Of a stretch of 64,000 nt of DNA, positions 46,416-57,587 are shown in pieces. Within the stretch, counting starts at the first letter, position 1, and the number at the start of each line of letters is the position of its first letter. The DNA is from Helianthus annuus (lineage: Eukaryota > Streptophyta > Magnoliopsida > Asterales > Asteraceae), in assembly GCF_002127325.2 (NCBI RefSeq), contig NC_035444.2, positions 79,109,392 to 79,173,391 on the forward strand, read 5' to 3'. The notes below the pieces were generated by a model. It made no database searches and was not told where the DNA came from. It saw only the letters and a program-made list of their open reading frames with translations. Made by a program: the position numbers and the translations under genes.

Positions 46416-47321
46416 TCAATTGCAGGAGTTAAAACATGGGTGATGAGTATTTTTCACATCTTCTGGCATCTTTAGGAATGATCCAAGGTTAGTTAAAGCG
46501 TCAGCTTTTGCATTTTCTTCCCTGGGTACCTGTGGTAGACTGAAAAAAGCAAAAGTATCTGCCAGTTTCCTGACTATTTCTAAGTACTTGATTAGCTTTT
46601 CACATTTGACAGTGTAAGAACTGTTATAATGATTAGTAATTGATAGAAAATCTACATATACTTGAAGATACCTGATCCTCATATTATTAGCTAATTGCAA
46701 ACCTGGTATCAAGGCCTCATACTCTACCTCATGATTAGTGGTTTGGAATTCACATGCAATGGAATGGGGTATAATGTCCCCCTGTGGTGATTTTAGTAGT
46801 GTGCTTTGTCTAGTTCCTTTAACATCTGAAGCTCCTTCCATGAGGAGTGTCTAAGGATCCTTGGTCTTCTCAAGTTGTTGAACTTCTAATTCAGCTTCCC
46901 TTTGTAGATCACTACTGAAATCAGCCACAAAGTCAGCTAAAGCTTGGGACTTGATGGCAGTCCTGGGTTCATACTTAATGTCATATGCAATAAGCTTGAT
47001 TGCCCACTTTACCATTCTACCTGACATTTGAAGTTTCCTGAGAACATTCTTGACAGAAAGGTTAGTTTTGACAATAATGGTGTGAGTTTCTAAATAATGT
47101 CTATGTCTAGCAGAAGCCATAATTAAATCAAGAATTAATTTCTCTAAATGAGAATACCTGGCCTCAGCATCAAGTAGAATTTTACTTACATAGTATACCG
47201 GATGTTGAGAGCCTTCATGATCCTTAACTAGGATCACACTTACTGCTTTAGCTGAAATAGCTAAGTATAAGGATAACGATTCTCCATTTTCTGGTTTCAT
47301 CAGGGCCGGTGTTGAGGATAG
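46416..47321 (-). pseudogene. pol: Tat RNase H followed by second (archaeal-type) RNase H
   Basis: From the Athila insertion site leftwards the frame reads a short LSSTPALMKPENGES, then LYLAISAKAVSVILV and SKILLDAEARYSHLEKL (RNase H), ending at a stop at 46851. The same frame continues into a second RNase H-like domain: EGASDVKGTRQS, FQTTNHEVEYEALIPGL, VYVDFLSI and ENAKADALTNL, stopping at 46416. Dual RNase H is a Tat-clade trait. The second domain lost usual acidic positions in places. The reading frame continues across the Athila insert into 59285 onwards (KVLKDY / LSSTPAL). Confidence 0.8.
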
Positions 47322-47326
47322 ATAAT
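47322..47326. repeat. Target site duplication of Athila element, left
   Basis: ataat, repeated at 59280-59284. Confidence 0.92.
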
Positions 47327-49018
47327 TGATGTGTGTCGGTGTGTATATAATTTAGATATATTTTTAAGCCCTTTTTACACTTTTAGTCAAGTTTTAAATT
47401 TATAAAACACGATATTTACTAACACTAAACACACATATGGGCAAGTGCACCCATCGTGGACGTAGTATAGTGTTGGTAAGATACCGAGGTCGTCCAAGGA
47501 CACAAGAGCTTTTAATACCGGTTTATCCTCAACGTCTAATCAAATCAAAAAGTTAGAAAAATGTTTTAAACTAAGAAAAATAAAAACTAACTAAATGCTG
47601 AAAAATAAAATAAAATAAAAACAGATAGACAAGATGAATCACTTGGATCCGACACGTGTATTAGTATAACCTTTGATTATTTTCGCACTTTTGCACTTGT
47701 TTAAGAGATTATCTTAGTTATTGTAGTAGGCCCCTTTTTCGGAGGTGACGTTACCCTCAACCCAGTAGTTTGAGTCAGCAAGGATACAATCCTAAAGGGT
47801 TGGATTATTGAAAGATAATGAATTAAGTTATTAATGCAAATTATGGTAGGCCCCGCTTTTGGCGGTGACGTTACCCTCGGCTAAGTAGTCTGAGTCAGCA
47901 GGGATACAGTCCTAAATAGCCGGGTTATAGTATTAATAGTAGTTAGCTTATGAGGGGGTCAAAGAGTTTGGATCCCCGCCATCCAATACCTATGGGCATT
48001 GAAGGAGATCCTACTAAATTTGACCCAGGTCCCAAGCAGGACCTCTAAACGCTGAACAAGGGCAAGACCTTTACCAAACCGTTCCCTTAACCCCCGACCA
48101 GGTAGCCAACATACCTCCATATAGACCGTGGAGATATGAATGGTGAAAATCTTTTATTTTATATAGACAGTAAAATAATGCCAAGACACCACGGACAAAC
48201 GATAAGGAAAGATCACCTTCAACATAAGTAACTAGTTATTAAAGTCATTAATACAAAACCAAATAAATAGTGCAAAAGATTAAAAATAAAAAGTATTATA
48301 CTAAACACTTGTCTTCACCAAGTGATGTAAGAGACTTAGGCAAACATGGCCTTGATTGTCAAGAACTCTTACGATCAATCTTGGATCCCGAGACGACTCA
48401 CACACTCTATGATGGACAATGGATGATGGTGGTGGATGATGGTGTTATGGTGGTGGTGGGTGGTGGATGAAGTGTGAGAGAGGTGGTGTGCCAAGGGATG
48501 AGAGAGAATGAAGCCAAGCTCCTCTATTTATAGGCTGAACAGAACGCTGGACACGGCCCCGTGTTCGCTGAACACGGCCCCGTGCCCGTCTGACATTCTC
48601 TCTCTTCATTAATTGTAATTGCGAATTACAATTAATGCGCCTGCTGTACTTTCAACACGCCCCCGTGTCCGCTGGGCACGGCCCCGTGGTGAGCAATGGA
48701 AGCTTCTACTGGTTTGTCTTTTCTGCTGCTTCCTGGGCACGCCCCCGTGTTCACTGGACACGGGGCGTGTTCAGGCTCTGTTCTCTTCTCTTTGTCTTGG
48801 GAGGTGCTGTTGAGGGTCCGGGCAGTTCACTTTTGTTCCTTTTCTTGTATTTATGGTAGATTTAGTAGTCTTTTTGCTTCTTTTGTGATTTTGAGCTCAT
48901 TTCATCCTGAAAATACAAAAGGAAGACAAAAACACTCTTTTTCCAACATTAGTACTTAAAAAGGGTTAGTTTTATGCCTTAATTGATGTGTTTTATATGT
49001 TGCATTTTACACACATCA
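47327..49018 (-). mobile_element. 3' LTR of the Athila element
   Basis: TGATGTGTGTCGG...CACACATCA on plus. On minus, palindromes cacggggccgtg (48545-48775) precede TATAAATAG (48524-48532). The short open frames in it recur in the other LTR and are not genes. Confidence 0.92.
48524..48532 (-). promoter_or_regulatory. TATA box in the Athila 3' LTR
   Basis: Minus TATAAATAG. The copy in the 5' LTR is at 58785-58793. Confidence 0.65.
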
Positions 49019-49019
49019 A

Positions 49020-49031
49020 ATACCCCCACAC
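49020..49031 (-). promoter_or_regulatory. Polypurine tract of the Athila element
   Basis: Minus gtgtgggggtat one base before the LTR. It is preceded by ttgaggacaagcaaaagttc. Confidence 0.75.
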
Positions 49032-50918
49032 TTGAACTTTTGCTTGTCCTCAAGCAAAACTCTTTTTAATGTGGCTTACACTCCCAAATGGAATAGGTAG
49101 AAGAGAAGTTTTTTTAACTTGTCCTAGAGTGTCGGGAATCCAAGGTTTGTATAGGTTTTATTTTTATTTTATTTACAATCTTATTCGTCATGGTTTATTT
49201 TGAACTTTACATAAGATAAATTACTTAATTTGGCATAGCATGCCTTATTAAAATTCCATTTATATACAAGTTCACATACCTCACGGGAGATCACTCAATC
49301 ACTCGGCCGAAGGTGTATATTTAAGTGAATCGCTCGAGAGCGGCACGGATTTACATTTTCCATATGCTTGCCAAGCGATCAATCCTCCTCCTTTTTAACT
49401 TTTTACCTTTGTAAATATCAAGAGGTCTTTTGGGGTGAAGGCTTGGGTTTAAAGGTGGGTGGTTGGTTAGTGGTTAGTAAAAAGGGCGAAAATCGTAACA
49501 AGTGTCGGTTTTCGTAAAATACCTTATTTTTGGTGACATTTATTTTTGAAGTATTTCTCCAAACAAGCTTTTTGTAGCTTATGTTTGTTTTTGACTTCAT
49601 CATTTTTTTTTTTTTTTTTTTCGTCACGTAAAGGGTATGTTTATGAAAAACCGAGTTTGTCACTAAAATAAAGGTGAAAAAATGAAAAAGGTTTTTGGTG
49701 GGTAGAAAATTGTTTCGGGGGTAATGAAATGAAAGGTTTAGGCTCAAAGGGGTTTTCTAGGGGGATTTTGGGTAGGTAAAAAAAATGAAAAATAATGGTT
49801 TTGAAAGAAAAATAGTTAGTCCTAATGCCTCCATCATTTACTTACTTGGGTTTAAGTTGGTAAGGACCGGGAATGTATCGTCGTGGCAAGTTCTAGATTT
49901 GTAAAGACCGAGCGGCTATTCACACAAGAAACGAAAAATGAGCATTTAATCTAAGTATGTGTATTTTTATGCTCAACAAAGGCTCAAAACTCACTTTTTG
50001 TGGGAATGGGTTTTTAATGTGACCAAGCATATATAATCGAATTTTAGCTAGACTTGTTATACCGTTTCATAATTTTCTTATGTTAGTTCTTTTTATCACG
50101 ACGCTATCGGTTGTAAGTTTGTAAAAATATAACCCTTTTATAACTTGTTATTCCCAACTTAAACTAAGACAAGTAAATAAAAAAATTGAAAAAGTTTTTG
50201 AAAAAAAATTTGGGGTGTTTAGCGGTTCCAATAGAGTTTTGTGTAAGGCTTGTTTTAGGATTTTGCAAAATTCCAAGGTTTTAGCATCCCCCCCCCCCCA
50301 CACTTAAATTACACATTGTCCTCAATGTGTCCAAAAATAGAGTTTTTGGTTGATTAGAATATGTAAAAGTGTGTTTAAAAACAAAGATTTGTGTTACTGG
50401 CACTCTGGACACGGCCCCGTGTTCATTGAACACGGCCCCGTGTTGAACTGCCAGTAACGAAAAACTTACAGAGGGTGAACACGGGGGCGTGTTGGGTGAA
50501 CACGGCCACGTGTCCGACAAAAATCTGCAGGTCAGTAGCCAAACAGCAGAACTGGGAGATGGACACGGGGGCGTGTCGGCTGAACACGTCCCCGTGTGGA
50601 CAGTCTGTTAGCCAGAAAAATATGGTTTTCTCCCGGTTTCTTCCTCCTAGGGCTGCGAGTGCTAATGTTTAGCATTCTAACCCTTGCATTGCACCTGTTC
50701 AAGCATTCAATACCATCCAACCAAGCACCAAACATCCTAATCTTACCATAGTTAAACATTATCCAACACAAAGTAAAAACAAAGTAAAAATAAAAAGAAA
50801 AGAGTTAAGGAAAGTAAATTGTCTTGACAAATGGCACGCAGGCCATGAATTGTTCGATAGGAAGGGTAATCAAACCTGTGGGCTCATAACCAGCTAGCCC
50901 TTTGCTCCTCCCGGCCTC
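49032..50918 (-). other. 3' non-coding region of the Athila element
   Basis: No supported gene. A T run at about 49601-49621. A second polypurine tract at about 50287-50305, made of 13 Gs on minus after an aatttaagtgtg context like the terminal one. Palindromes cacggccccgtg/cacgggggcgtg in pairs at 50405-50450, 50478-50515 and 50560-50600. Confidence 0.7.
50287..50305 (-). promoter_or_regulatory. Second (internal) polypurine tract
   Basis: On minus, taagtgtg then a run of 13 Gs, preceded by ttgaggacaatgtgt, closely parallel to the terminal tract at 49020. Confidence 0.5.
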
Positions 50919-52061
50919 CTACTCCATATCTTCATCACTGTCTTCACCTCCGCCTCCCTGCCTCGCCATGTACTCCCGGATGCTACCGATGTCATCTTGT
51001 ATGTCGTTGACGCTGCGTTCGATAGCTCCTACCCGGAGGTGTGTGTTGTTGGCGAGGTTGTAGGTGTTCCGGGTGCACATGAGGTTTTCCTGCAAAAGAT
51101 CATGCAAACTTTGGAAATTAGGAAAACCGCCTCCTTGAGAGGAGGATTGACCCTGTTCGCCTTGGGGAGGGTATTGGTACTGTGGAGGTGGTGCATGAAG
51201 AACTAGAGCCTCTTGCGGGTTCCATGCGTAGCCTTGCGTCCTTTGAAAGCTCACCGTCCCGTCCTCCGCTTCATAGAGCAAGTTCATGGCCCGGCAGATA
51301 TGGTAATCAACCCGTCCCGACCATGGGCCCCTTTCGAAGGACTTCGGGATGTTCGCGAAGTGCTTGAAAAGACGGTACACCCATCCCCCGAAGAAGATTG
51401 GTGTAGGAGCAGAGGCAAGGCGGTTCAAGTGCATGTTCCGCAGTAGGAGGTAAGGAACATCGAGAGGCTTCCGGTTGTGGATGCAGTGAAGGACAACCAA
51501 ATCTCTAACCCCAACAACGCCACTACTGTCATGGCGTTGGTTCAGCGAGTACGTGAGGAGCCTGTGGATGTAGCGATATAACGGGTCTCTCAGTTTGGTA
51601 CTCTTTGTGCTGCTGGAGTTGTAGATCCCCTCACCGATTTGAGCCCATGCGGCTTGGCGTTCTGTTGCGTCCAAATCTCGCAATCCCCCGGTATTCTCTT
51701 CGTTCCCCGCTTCTTCGTCTTTGTACAGCCCAATGATTGATCCGAACTGCGCCATGGAGGTTCTATAGGTCGTACCCCCACATCGAAACTCAACCGCCTC
51801 GTGATCAAACGGGTCGCGTCTCGAGTTGAAGATGAACGTGCTATAGAACTCCAATGTGCATTGGTGGACCGACCGAAGTCGGGTAGTCAATGCAACGTGC
51901 AGTGGACCCGTCACTATGTTGTTGAAGCGGTCCAGTTGGTTTACCATTGTCAGAAGATCGGTACATGCCCGCCTTGGATATTCTTCGGGCCTTGTTTGTA
52001 GGACCTCATAGCGAGCCCTGGCGTCAAGTTCGCTGGCATTGAACCGTGTGAATTTGGACAT
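50919..52061 (-). CDS. Athila downstream ORF (env position), intact
   Basis: Starts at ATG 52061, chosen over the ATG at 52079 because a splice acceptor (tattcttttcag) ends directly before it and the downstream codons MSKFTRFNASELDARARYE look like a real start. 380 codons. The body has many Arg, Tyr and Leu residues (GGWVYRLFKHFANIP, RVDYHICRAMNLLYEAEDG). A Gln/Gly/Pro-rich segment follows, then a short heptad-like part and an acidic end (GGEDSDEDME). I see no signal peptide or membrane span, so it is not an obvious envelope glycoprotein. It resembles the plant ATHILA ORF-1 family of unknown function. It lies 0.8 kb after the pol stop. The frame is unbroken. Confidence 0.75.
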   Translation of the reverse strand: MSKFTRFNASELDARARYEVLQTRPEEYPRRACTDLLTMVNQLDRFNNIVTGPLHVALTTRLRSVHQCTLEFYSTFIFNSRRDPFDHEAVEFRCGGTTYRTSMAQFGSIIGLYKDEEAGNEENTGGLRDLDATERQAAWAQIGEGIYNSSSTKSTKLRDPLYRYIHRLLTYSLNQRHDSSGVVGVRDLVVLHCIHNRKPLDVPYLLLRNMHLNRLASAPTPIFFGGWVYRLFKHFANIPKSFERGPWSGRVDYHICRAMNLLYEAEDGTVSFQRTQGYAWNPQEALVLHAPPPQYQYPPQGEQGQSSSQGGGFPNFQSLHDLLQENLMCTRNTYNLANNTHLRVGAIERSVNDIQDDIGSIREYMARQGGGGEDSDEDME

Positions 52062-52088
52062 CTGAAAAGAATACAACAAAAGTTAGTG
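52062..52088 (-). promoter_or_regulatory. 3' splice acceptor before the env-position ORF
   Basis: Minus strand: branch-like CACTAAC (52088-52082), a T-rich tract, then CAG immediately before ATG 52061. It suggests a spliced subgenomic RNA. Confidence 0.6.
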
Positions 52089-52860
52089 CGAAACATGGAA
52101 ATTCGGGTTGAAAACTGCAAACAGTGGGCTGGACACGGCCCCGTGTTCAGCGAACACGGCCCCGTGTTCAGGCGTCTGTAACACCTAATTTTCATTTTTT
52201 CGTCCCGGTTTCGAAAACCTGAAAATTTTTAGCCTAATAGCAGCGATTTCCCCCGAAAATGAAACCCTAAGTGTCATTTTTCCAAAATCAAACCATTTAC
52301 CCTTTCAATTTTGAGTTTTTCGGTTCAAGAACAAGGGTTTGTGTTTTTAGTTGGAAATCGGACAAATCTATCAACAATACATGGCTATTTACTTCCTATT
52401 ACTCTACTCTAAACTACTATTAACAATTTTCATCAAAAATTTTGAGTTCGATCCGGATGAACATGAAGAACCCTAGATTTCCCCCAATTTTTGATGTTTT
52501 AACTACATGCAAGTAATTAATCTAACTACTAAGAAGGATAGAATCATACCTTGACGTTGTTAGGCTTGGTGGTAACGTTCGAAATCGGCAGAAAATCGCT
52601 CTAAACCAGAGAGTTCTCGGCGAAACGGGGCGTGTGGAATGGTGTAACTGATAGAAAAAGAGGGTTTTATTCCGACAGTCGCCTCGACACGGCCCCGTGT
52701 TCAGCGAACACGGCCCCGTGCCGGGTGAAATTTTTGAAAATTTTTTTTTTTTTTTTTTTTTTTTTACGTGCTTGTGTGCATGCCCCTTATCTCCGAATGA
52801 TGGTTAGATGATTTTACCAGTTTCGAATGTATACTTACCTGTAACATGTCGGGTATGAGT
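52089..52860 (-). other. Spacer between Athila pol and downstream ORF
   Basis: Non-coding, with paired cacggccccgtg palindromes at 52135-52170 and 52688-52722 and a T run at 52739-52765. Confidence 0.6.
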
Positions 52861-55800
52861 TTATTCGTTGACCGTTTGAAGTGCGATTTCCTCTTCCTCA
52901 TCCTCAATGGATCCTCTGTAGAGTTTAAGCCGTTGGCCATTGACTTTGAATGGTGTTCCATTTCGAGTTTTAATTTCTACTGCACCGTGTGGAAAAACAT
53001 GGGTGACTGAAAAAGGTCCCGACCACCTAGATTTTAATTTACCAGGAAACAATCGAAGTCGCGAATTGAACAGTAGAACTTGATCTCCAATCCGAAATTC
53101 ATTAGATTTAATATATTTATCATGCAAATTTTTCATTCTTTCCTTATAAATTTCGGAATTAGAATATGCATAATTCCTAAGTTCTTCTAATTCATTTATT
53201 TGACAAAATCGATTCTTACCGGCAACTTCTAAATCTAAGTTTACGTTTTTTATTGCCCAGTAGGCTTTGTGAGCGATTTCTACTGGCAAGTGACAACTTT
53301 TTCCATAGACTAGTCTATATGGGGTTGTGCCTATAGTGGTTTTATAAGCGGTTCGAAAAGCCCATAAAGCGTCATCTAGTTTGTCAGCCCATTCTTTTTT
53401 ATTTATTCCTACGGTTTTTTCAAGTATTCGTTTTAAACCTCGATTAGTCACTTCGGCTTGCCCATTTGTTTGAGGATGATATGCTGTTGAGACCCGGTGA
53501 TAGACCCCATATCTTGTTAAGATCTTTTCGAGTTGATGATTACAAAAATGGGTACCTCTATCACTTATTAATGCCTTTGGTGTGCCGAAACGTGAGAACA
53601 ATTTTTTTAGGAATTTTACCACTACTCTTCCATCATTTGTTGGAAGAGCTTCAGCCTCTGCCCATTTAGACAAGTAATCGACCGCCACAAGTATATATTT
53701 GTTTCCTTTTGAAGGTGGGAAAGGTCCCATGAAATCGAGTCCCCACACATCAAAGATTTCACAAACGAGAATGCCATTTTGAGGCATTTCGTTTTTGGAA
53801 GAAATATTACCCGATCTTTGGCAGGCATCGCATGTCTTTACAAGGTTTTGTGCATCCTTGTAAATGGTTGGCCAGTAAAATCCAGAATCAAATACCTTTC
53901 TCGCGGTACTTGAGGCACCATGATGTCCTCCGTATGGACCTTCATGACAATGACGGAGTATTCTTCGTGCTTCATTACCATGGACACACCTTCGGATGAG
54001 TTGATCAGCACACATTTTGAAAAGATAGGGGTCTTCCCAAAAGTAATGCTTTACATCAGCAAAGAATTTCTTTCTTTGATGATGTGGCCATCCTTTGGTG
54101 ACTATACCGCTGGCTAAGAAATTAGCGTAGTCGGCATACCATGGTTCTTGTCTGCTTTCCATCATTTCCAGGGACTCCGTGGGAAATTTTTCGTTGATTT
54201 GCTCGTCCCTGGTTGTATCCAAAGCTGGGTCTTCTAAGCGTGAGAGGTGATCTGCAGCAGTGTTTTCTGCTCCTCTTTTGTCCTTGATTTCGATGTCGAA
54301 TTCTTGAAGGAGTAGAATCCACCTTATCAAACGGGGTTTTGCGTCTTGCTTCTTGAAGAGGTACCTGATGGCTGCATGGTCTGTATAAACTATTGTTTTA
54401 GAAAGAACAAGATAAGAACGAAATTTATCAAAAGCAAACACCACCGCTAGTAACTCTTTCTCTGTAGTTGTATAATTTTCTTGTGCATCATTTAGAGTTT
54501 TACTAGCATAATAGATTGGGTGGAAATGTTTTTCTTTTCTTTGTCCCAAGACTGCTCCAACAGCAAAGTCGCTTGCATCGCACATGATTTCGAAAGGAAA
54601 TTTCCAATCTGGTGCTATCATGATAGGTGCATTGACTAGCATTTCCTTGAGGGTCAGAAATGCTTGATTGCATTCCTTGTCAAAGATGAAGGGTGCATCT
54701 TTTTCAAGCAATTTTGTTAGAGGTCTTGAAATTTTCGAAAAGTCTTTGATAAACCTTCTATAGAATCCGGCATGCCCTAGGAAACTTCTGATTGCTCGCA
54801 CGGAGGATGGAGGAGGTAATCGAGATATGGTCTCGATTTTTGCTCGATCAACTTCCATTCCTTCGCTTGAGATTTTATGTCCGAGTACTATTCCCTCTGT
54901 TACCATGAAATGGCATTTTTCCCAGTTAAGGGCGAGGTTAGTTTCCTCACATCGGGATAGCATTCGTTCAAGATTATCGAGGCATTGATCATATGAGTCT
55001 CCAAAGATGGAAAAGTCATCCATGAAGACTTCCATGGTTTTTTCAATCATATCATGGAAAATGGCGACCATACAACGTTGGAATGTTGCAGGCGCATTAC
55101 ATAGACCGAATGGCATGCGTCGATATGCAAAAGTTCCGTAGGGGCATGTGAAAGTTGTTTTCTCTTGGTCTTCTGGTGCTATCGGTATTTGAAAGTAACC
55201 TGAAAAACCATCTAAGAAACAATAAAATTTATGACCGGATAATCTTTCTAACATTTGATCAATGAAGGGCAAAGGAAAGTGGTCTTTCCTTGTTGCTTCA
55301 TTTAATCTCCTGTAGTCTATACAGACTCTCCATCCTGTGACGGTTCTTGTGGGTATTAATTCATTTTTCTCGTTAGTTATTACCGTCATACCTCCTTTCT
55401 TCGGGACTACTTGGACGGGACTTACCCACGGGCTATCGGAGATAGGGTAGATTAGTCCGGCGTCAAGTAGTTTGATGACTTCATTTTTAACCACTTCTTG
55501 AACATTGGGGTTCACTCTTCGTTGTGGTTGAATCACCGTTTTGTAGTCATCATTCATTAAAATTTTGTGCGTGCACATGGAAGGACTTATTCCCTTAATA
55601 TCTACAAGCTTCCAAGCGATCGCATTTTTGTGTTTTTTAAGTAGGTTAACTAATTTTTCTTTTTCTATGCTAGTTAATTTAGACGAAATAATTACAGGTA
55701 ATCTACCATCTTTGCCTAGAAAAGCATATTCCAAACCCTTAGGGAGTTCTTTGAGCTCGATGGGTGGGTCTTTAGGAGACACCTTATTTTGTGGCTCATT

Positions 55801-57195
55801 TAGATCAAGAACCTTAAAAGTTTGTTCTATGGCTACCTCTTCGTCGACAAAGTGGTCTTCCTCGTGGTTTGTATCAGGTGGTTCAGCTTCATCTTCAATT
55901 AGGGGGTCATTGTTGCCAAAAGGATATTTCATTGAGCGCTCAAGATCTATGCTCCTTTTGAATGCCCCTAATTGAAGAGTTAGAGTGTTGAATTTCCGGT
56001 TTTTCAAAGCTTTGTGAGTTTGTACAAAAGGTTTTCCCAAGACTAGGGGGGCATCATCTAAGATGACGAAGTCGGTTGGGATTACCATTTGATTTGTTTG
56101 AACCAAAATATCTTCGATTACACCGATTGATTTCATTACTTTTCGGTCGGATAGAAAAATGGGTATTTGAAGTGGAGTAAAATCACTAATACTTAACTTT
56201 TCAAAAATGTAGTTGGGCATTATGTTAACACAAAGATCTTTATCAATAGTGACATTACTAATAAACGAATTTTGAAAGAAACATGGAACCGGTGTGATGT
56301 TAATTTCAAAAGGATCTTCTTTTATTAGCGAGGTTTGATCATTAGTTAACTTAACACTTACCATTTCTTTGATTTTAGCACTAGTGTTTAACTCTTTTAA
56401 AAACTTGGCATGAGGGGTTATTAAACAATGGTTTTCGAAAGTAGGTGATAAGAGAATAATTTCCTCTAAATTAGACTCTTCTTGAATTTTAACATTATCG
56501 GACTCACCATTTTCGTTGTTTAACTCATGTGTCTGTTTTTCACTTTCTTGTTCTTCCATTTTTACATTTTTAACTACCTCTACGTTATTATTACTTTTTA
56601 ACTCTTCTCTCGCGCGGGATTCCTCTTCCCTTGTGCGAGATTCTTTTATGCAACGTTCGATAGTTTTAATGTGTTCTAATATCCTATTGGTCACTTCGGT
56701 GAGATTGAAAGAATTTGGATCCTCAAAGCTTGAATCCGGTTGTTCGATCCTTGGTTCCTCATAGTACTCATATGAAGTAGATGGTTCACACCATTGTTCT
56801 TCATTGTAAGTATATGATGGATAAGGGTCGAAACTTTGTTCTTCATAGTACTCATATGAGGTGGGTTGTTCACGCCATGGTTCCTCATAATAAGAGTATG
56901 AAGGTGGTGGCTCATATGTTGAATCTTCAAAGTATGAGTATGAAGGCTCATACCTTGGTTCATCAAAATACGAGTATGAGGGAGGAGGTTCATACCTTTG
57001 GTCTTCATTGGATGTGTATGAAGTTGATGGCTCGTACCTGGGCTCCTCATAATGGTTGTATGAATTGGATGGTTGATATGAAGTATTATATTGAACCGAG
57101 TGTGCATTACGACAATTAGTGCAATAATTACCTCTATAATCATCCTCATCATAGGTGTAGTTGTAATCTCTTGAGTATTGATCCATAGGAATCAC
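52861..57195 (-). CDS. pol: Athila-type pol polyprotein, intact (1,444 codons)
   Basis: Residues 1-160: Tyr/Glu/Pro-rich start with one C-x2-C (CTNC) and about eight 15-18-residue repeats like [13 protein letters not shown]. About 160-260: charged, helical. About 300-400: protease-like fold with VNIMP and APLVLGKPF, but the active site reads D-K-D-L in place of D-(T/S/L)-G-A. About 560-740: reverse transcriptase ([56 protein letters not shown] at 724-727). About 860-985: RNase H ([42 protein letters not shown]). About 1080-1260: integrase ([17 protein letters not shown]; core [27 protein letters not shown]). The RNA-copying and integration parts look functional. The gag core is absent. Confidence 0.93.
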   Translation of the reverse strand: MIPMDQYSRDYNYTYDEDDYRGNYCTNCRNAHSVQYNTSYQPSNSYNHYEEPRYEPSTSYTSNEDQRYEPPPSYSYFDEPRYEPSYSYFEDSTYEPPPSYSYYEEPWREQPTSYEYYEEQSFDPYPSYTYNEEQWCEPSTSYEYYEEPRIEQPDSSFEDPNSFNLTEVTNRILEHIKTIERCIKESRTREEESRAREELKSNNNVEVVKNVKMEEQESEKQTHELNNENGESDNVKIQEESNLEEIILLSPTFENHCLITPHAKFLKELNTSAKIKEMVSVKLTNDQTSLIKEDPFEINITPVPCFFQNSFISNVTIDKDLCVNIMPNYIFEKLSISDFTPLQIPIFLSDRKVMKSIGVIEDILVQTNQMVIPTDFVILDDAPLVLGKPFVQTHKALKNRKFNTLTLQLGAFKRSIDLERSMKYPFGNNDPLIEDEAEPPDTNHEEDHFVDEEVAIEQTFKVLDLNEPQNKVSPKDPPIELKELPKGLEYAFLGKDGRLPVIISSKLTSIEKEKLVNLLKKHKNAIAWKLVDIKGISPSMCTHKILMNDDYKTVIQPQRRVNPNVQEVVKNEVIKLLDAGLIYPISDSPWVSPVQVVPKKGGMTVITNEKNELIPTRTVTGWRVCIDYRRLNEATRKDHFPLPFIDQMLERLSGHKFYCFLDGFSGYFQIPIAPEDQEKTTFTCPYGTFAYRRMPFGLCNAPATFQRCMVAIFHDMIEKTMEVFMDDFSIFGDSYDQCLDNLERMLSRCEETNLALNWEKCHFMVTEGIVLGHKISSEGMEVDRAKIETISRLPPPSSVRAIRSFLGHAGFYRRFIKDFSKISRPLTKLLEKDAPFIFDKECNQAFLTLKEMLVNAPIMIAPDWKFPFEIMCDASDFAVGAVLGQRKEKHFHPIYYASKTLNDAQENYTTTEKELLAVVFAFDKFRSYLVLSKTIVYTDHAAIRYLFKKQDAKPRLIRWILLLQEFDIEIKDKRGAENTAADHLSRLEDPALDTTRDEQINEKFPTESLEMMESRQEPWYADYANFLASGIVTKGWPHHQRKKFFADVKHYFWEDPYLFKMCADQLIRRCVHGNEARRILRHCHEGPYGGHHGASSTARKVFDSGFYWPTIYKDAQNLVKTCDACQRSGNISSKNEMPQNGILVCEIFDVWGLDFMGPFPPSKGNKYILVAVDYLSKWAEAEALPTNDGRVVVKFLKKLFSRFGTPKALISDRGTHFCNHQLEKILTRYGVYHRVSTAYHPQTNGQAEVTNRGLKRILEKTVGINKKEWADKLDDALWAFRTAYKTTIGTTPYRLVYGKSCHLPVEIAHKAYWAIKNVNLDLEVAGKNRFCQINELEELRNYAYSNSEIYKERMKNLHDKYIKSNEFRIGDQVLLFNSRLRLFPGKLKSRWSGPFSVTHVFPHGAVEIKTRNGTPFKVNGQRLKLYRGSIEDEEEEIALQTVNE

Positions 57196-57563
57196 TCAAC
57201 AGACTACAACTGAGTCTCGGGACCAGAAAACAAAAATAAGACGGAAACAGAAGCTGAACACGGCCCCGTGTTGGGTGAACACGGCCCCGTGTTCAGGGAC
57301 TGTATCTGGGCGTTTTAATTAAATTAACTGGTCACGTTGAGCACGGGGGCGTGTTCAGCGAGCACGGCCCCGTGTTCAGACTCTGTATCTGGGTATCTAC
57401 TCTAAAATATGCAGCACGGGGGCGTGTTCAGCGAGCACGACCCCGTGTTCAGGCTACTGTAAATGCAAAAACTAAACTAAAATGCAGAAAAATGCGCGCG
57501 TTTTAAAAATGTTTTGAAAAACTGATTAGGCCATCGATTTTAAGCTTTCTTAAAATCCTTGTG
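57196..57563 (-). promoter_or_regulatory. Leader of the Athila element with paired palindromes
   Basis: 368 bases between primer site and ATG, holding three pairs of cacggccccgtg/cacgggggcgtg palindromes (57255-57297, 57340-57380, 57413-57453), spaced by about 20 bp. No frame with a gag domain. Confidence 0.65.
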
Positions 57564-57582
57564 TCCCCGGCAGCGGCGCCAA
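57564..57582 (-). promoter_or_regulatory. Primer binding site of the Athila element
   Basis: Minus TGGCGCCGCTGCCGGGGAC, five bases from the 5' LTR. Confidence 0.8.
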
Positions 57583-57587
57583 AAACT

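Noticed and set aside
48270..48959. Four short frames repeated exactly at 58531-59220
   Set aside because: They lie in the Athila LTRs; the repetition is the LTR pair.
56691..57152. 153-codon His/Met-rich frame antiparallel-phase to pol, and forward frames at 56516-57119
   Set aside because: Shadows of the repetitive start of the Athila pol ORF.
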